From NCBI GenBank assembly GCA_031272375.1, contig JAISTY010000087.1:1-7476 (forward strand): DNA of 7,476 bases, written 5' to 3'. Below, piece after piece: positions 7,425-7,476 of the stretch. Source of the stretch: Opitutaceae bacterium. GTDB taxonomy: Bacteria > Verrucomicrobiota > Verrucomicrobiia > Opitutales > Opitutaceae. The notes beneath the pieces are model-generated. The model worked only from the letters and a program-made list of their open reading frames with translations, had not been told where the DNA came from and searched no databases. Each line of letters opens with the position of its first letter. Positions within the stretch are counted from its first letter, which is position 1. The translations under genes and the position numbers were made by a program.

Positions 7425-7431
7425 ATGCCGG

Positions 7432-7476
7432 GTGAGTAAAAATGAAACCGACAAGAGAACCCAGATACCGACGCGT
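7432..7476 (+). CDS. Possible start of a divergent gene, truncated by window edge
   Basis: A GTG at 7432, preceded by a well-spaced GGAGG, opens a frame that stays open for all 15 remaining codons (MSKNETDKRTQIPTR). The predicted peptide is polar and Lys/Thr-rich, as many cytoplasmic N-termini are. The DNA is much less GC-rich than the genes to its left, which may reflect a gene start or simply intergenic sequence. An alternative ATG at 7442 in another frame is also open to the end but sits too far from the GGAGG. Fifteen codons cannot identify a function. If real, the gene diverges from murJ and shares the 7255-7431 upstream region with it. Confidence 0.22.
   Translation, partial: MSKNETDKRTQIPTR

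Noticed and set aside
7425..7439. ATG directly after the GGAGG near the right edge.
   Set aside because: It gives only MPGE before a stop and has no spacing from the ribosome binding site.
7242..7454. A 70-codon minus-strand frame overlapping the start of murJ.
   Set aside because: It is low-complexity, overlaps the murJ N-terminus in another frame and resembles no leader peptide.

Overview
The window is very GC-rich DNA with strongly C-ending codons. Its gene families are consistent with a Verrucomicrobiota member of the Opitutaceae type. That guess rests on base composition, on an OleA/OleB pair (families reported from several Opitutaceae), and on the near absence of Shine-Dalgarno sequences in front of clear genes. 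No rRNA or other marker gene is present to confirm it.

Layout: bases 1-671 (+ strand) carry the 3' part of rph (RNase PH), cut by the window edge. It runs convergently, with a 10-base gap, into a minus-strand gene at 682-3573 for a 963-residue exported protein of no family I can name. That protein has a helical middle region resembling (alpha/alpha)-barrel carbohydrate-active enzymes and beta-rich ends. Reading in the minus direction, the rest is murJ (7254-5686, lipid II flippase), oleA (5624-4584, thiolase-fold acyl-CoA condensing enzyme) and oleB (4570-3692, alpha/beta-hydrolase-fold beta-lactone decarboxylase). murJ and oleA are 61 bases apart, and oleA and oleB 13 bases apart, so these three probably share a transcript. 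The exported-protein gene lies a further 118 bases downstream. At the extreme right edge, a good ribosome binding site precedes a short open frame on the + strand that may be the start of a divergent gene.

How the genes may work together: OleA and OleB are the first and last enzymes of head-to-head long-chain olefin synthesis. The two middle enzymes, OleC (beta-lactone synthetase) and OleD (2-alkyl-3-ketoalkanoate reductase), are not here; the gene after oleB is the unrelated exported protein. The pathway must be completed from another locus, or the pair serves a variant reaction. Linkage to murJ puts the pair next to an envelope function, but a functional link is only inference.

I found no mobile elements, CRISPR arrays, tRNA or rRNA genes. 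The long open frames opposite the real genes are explained by C-ending codons and are not annotated.
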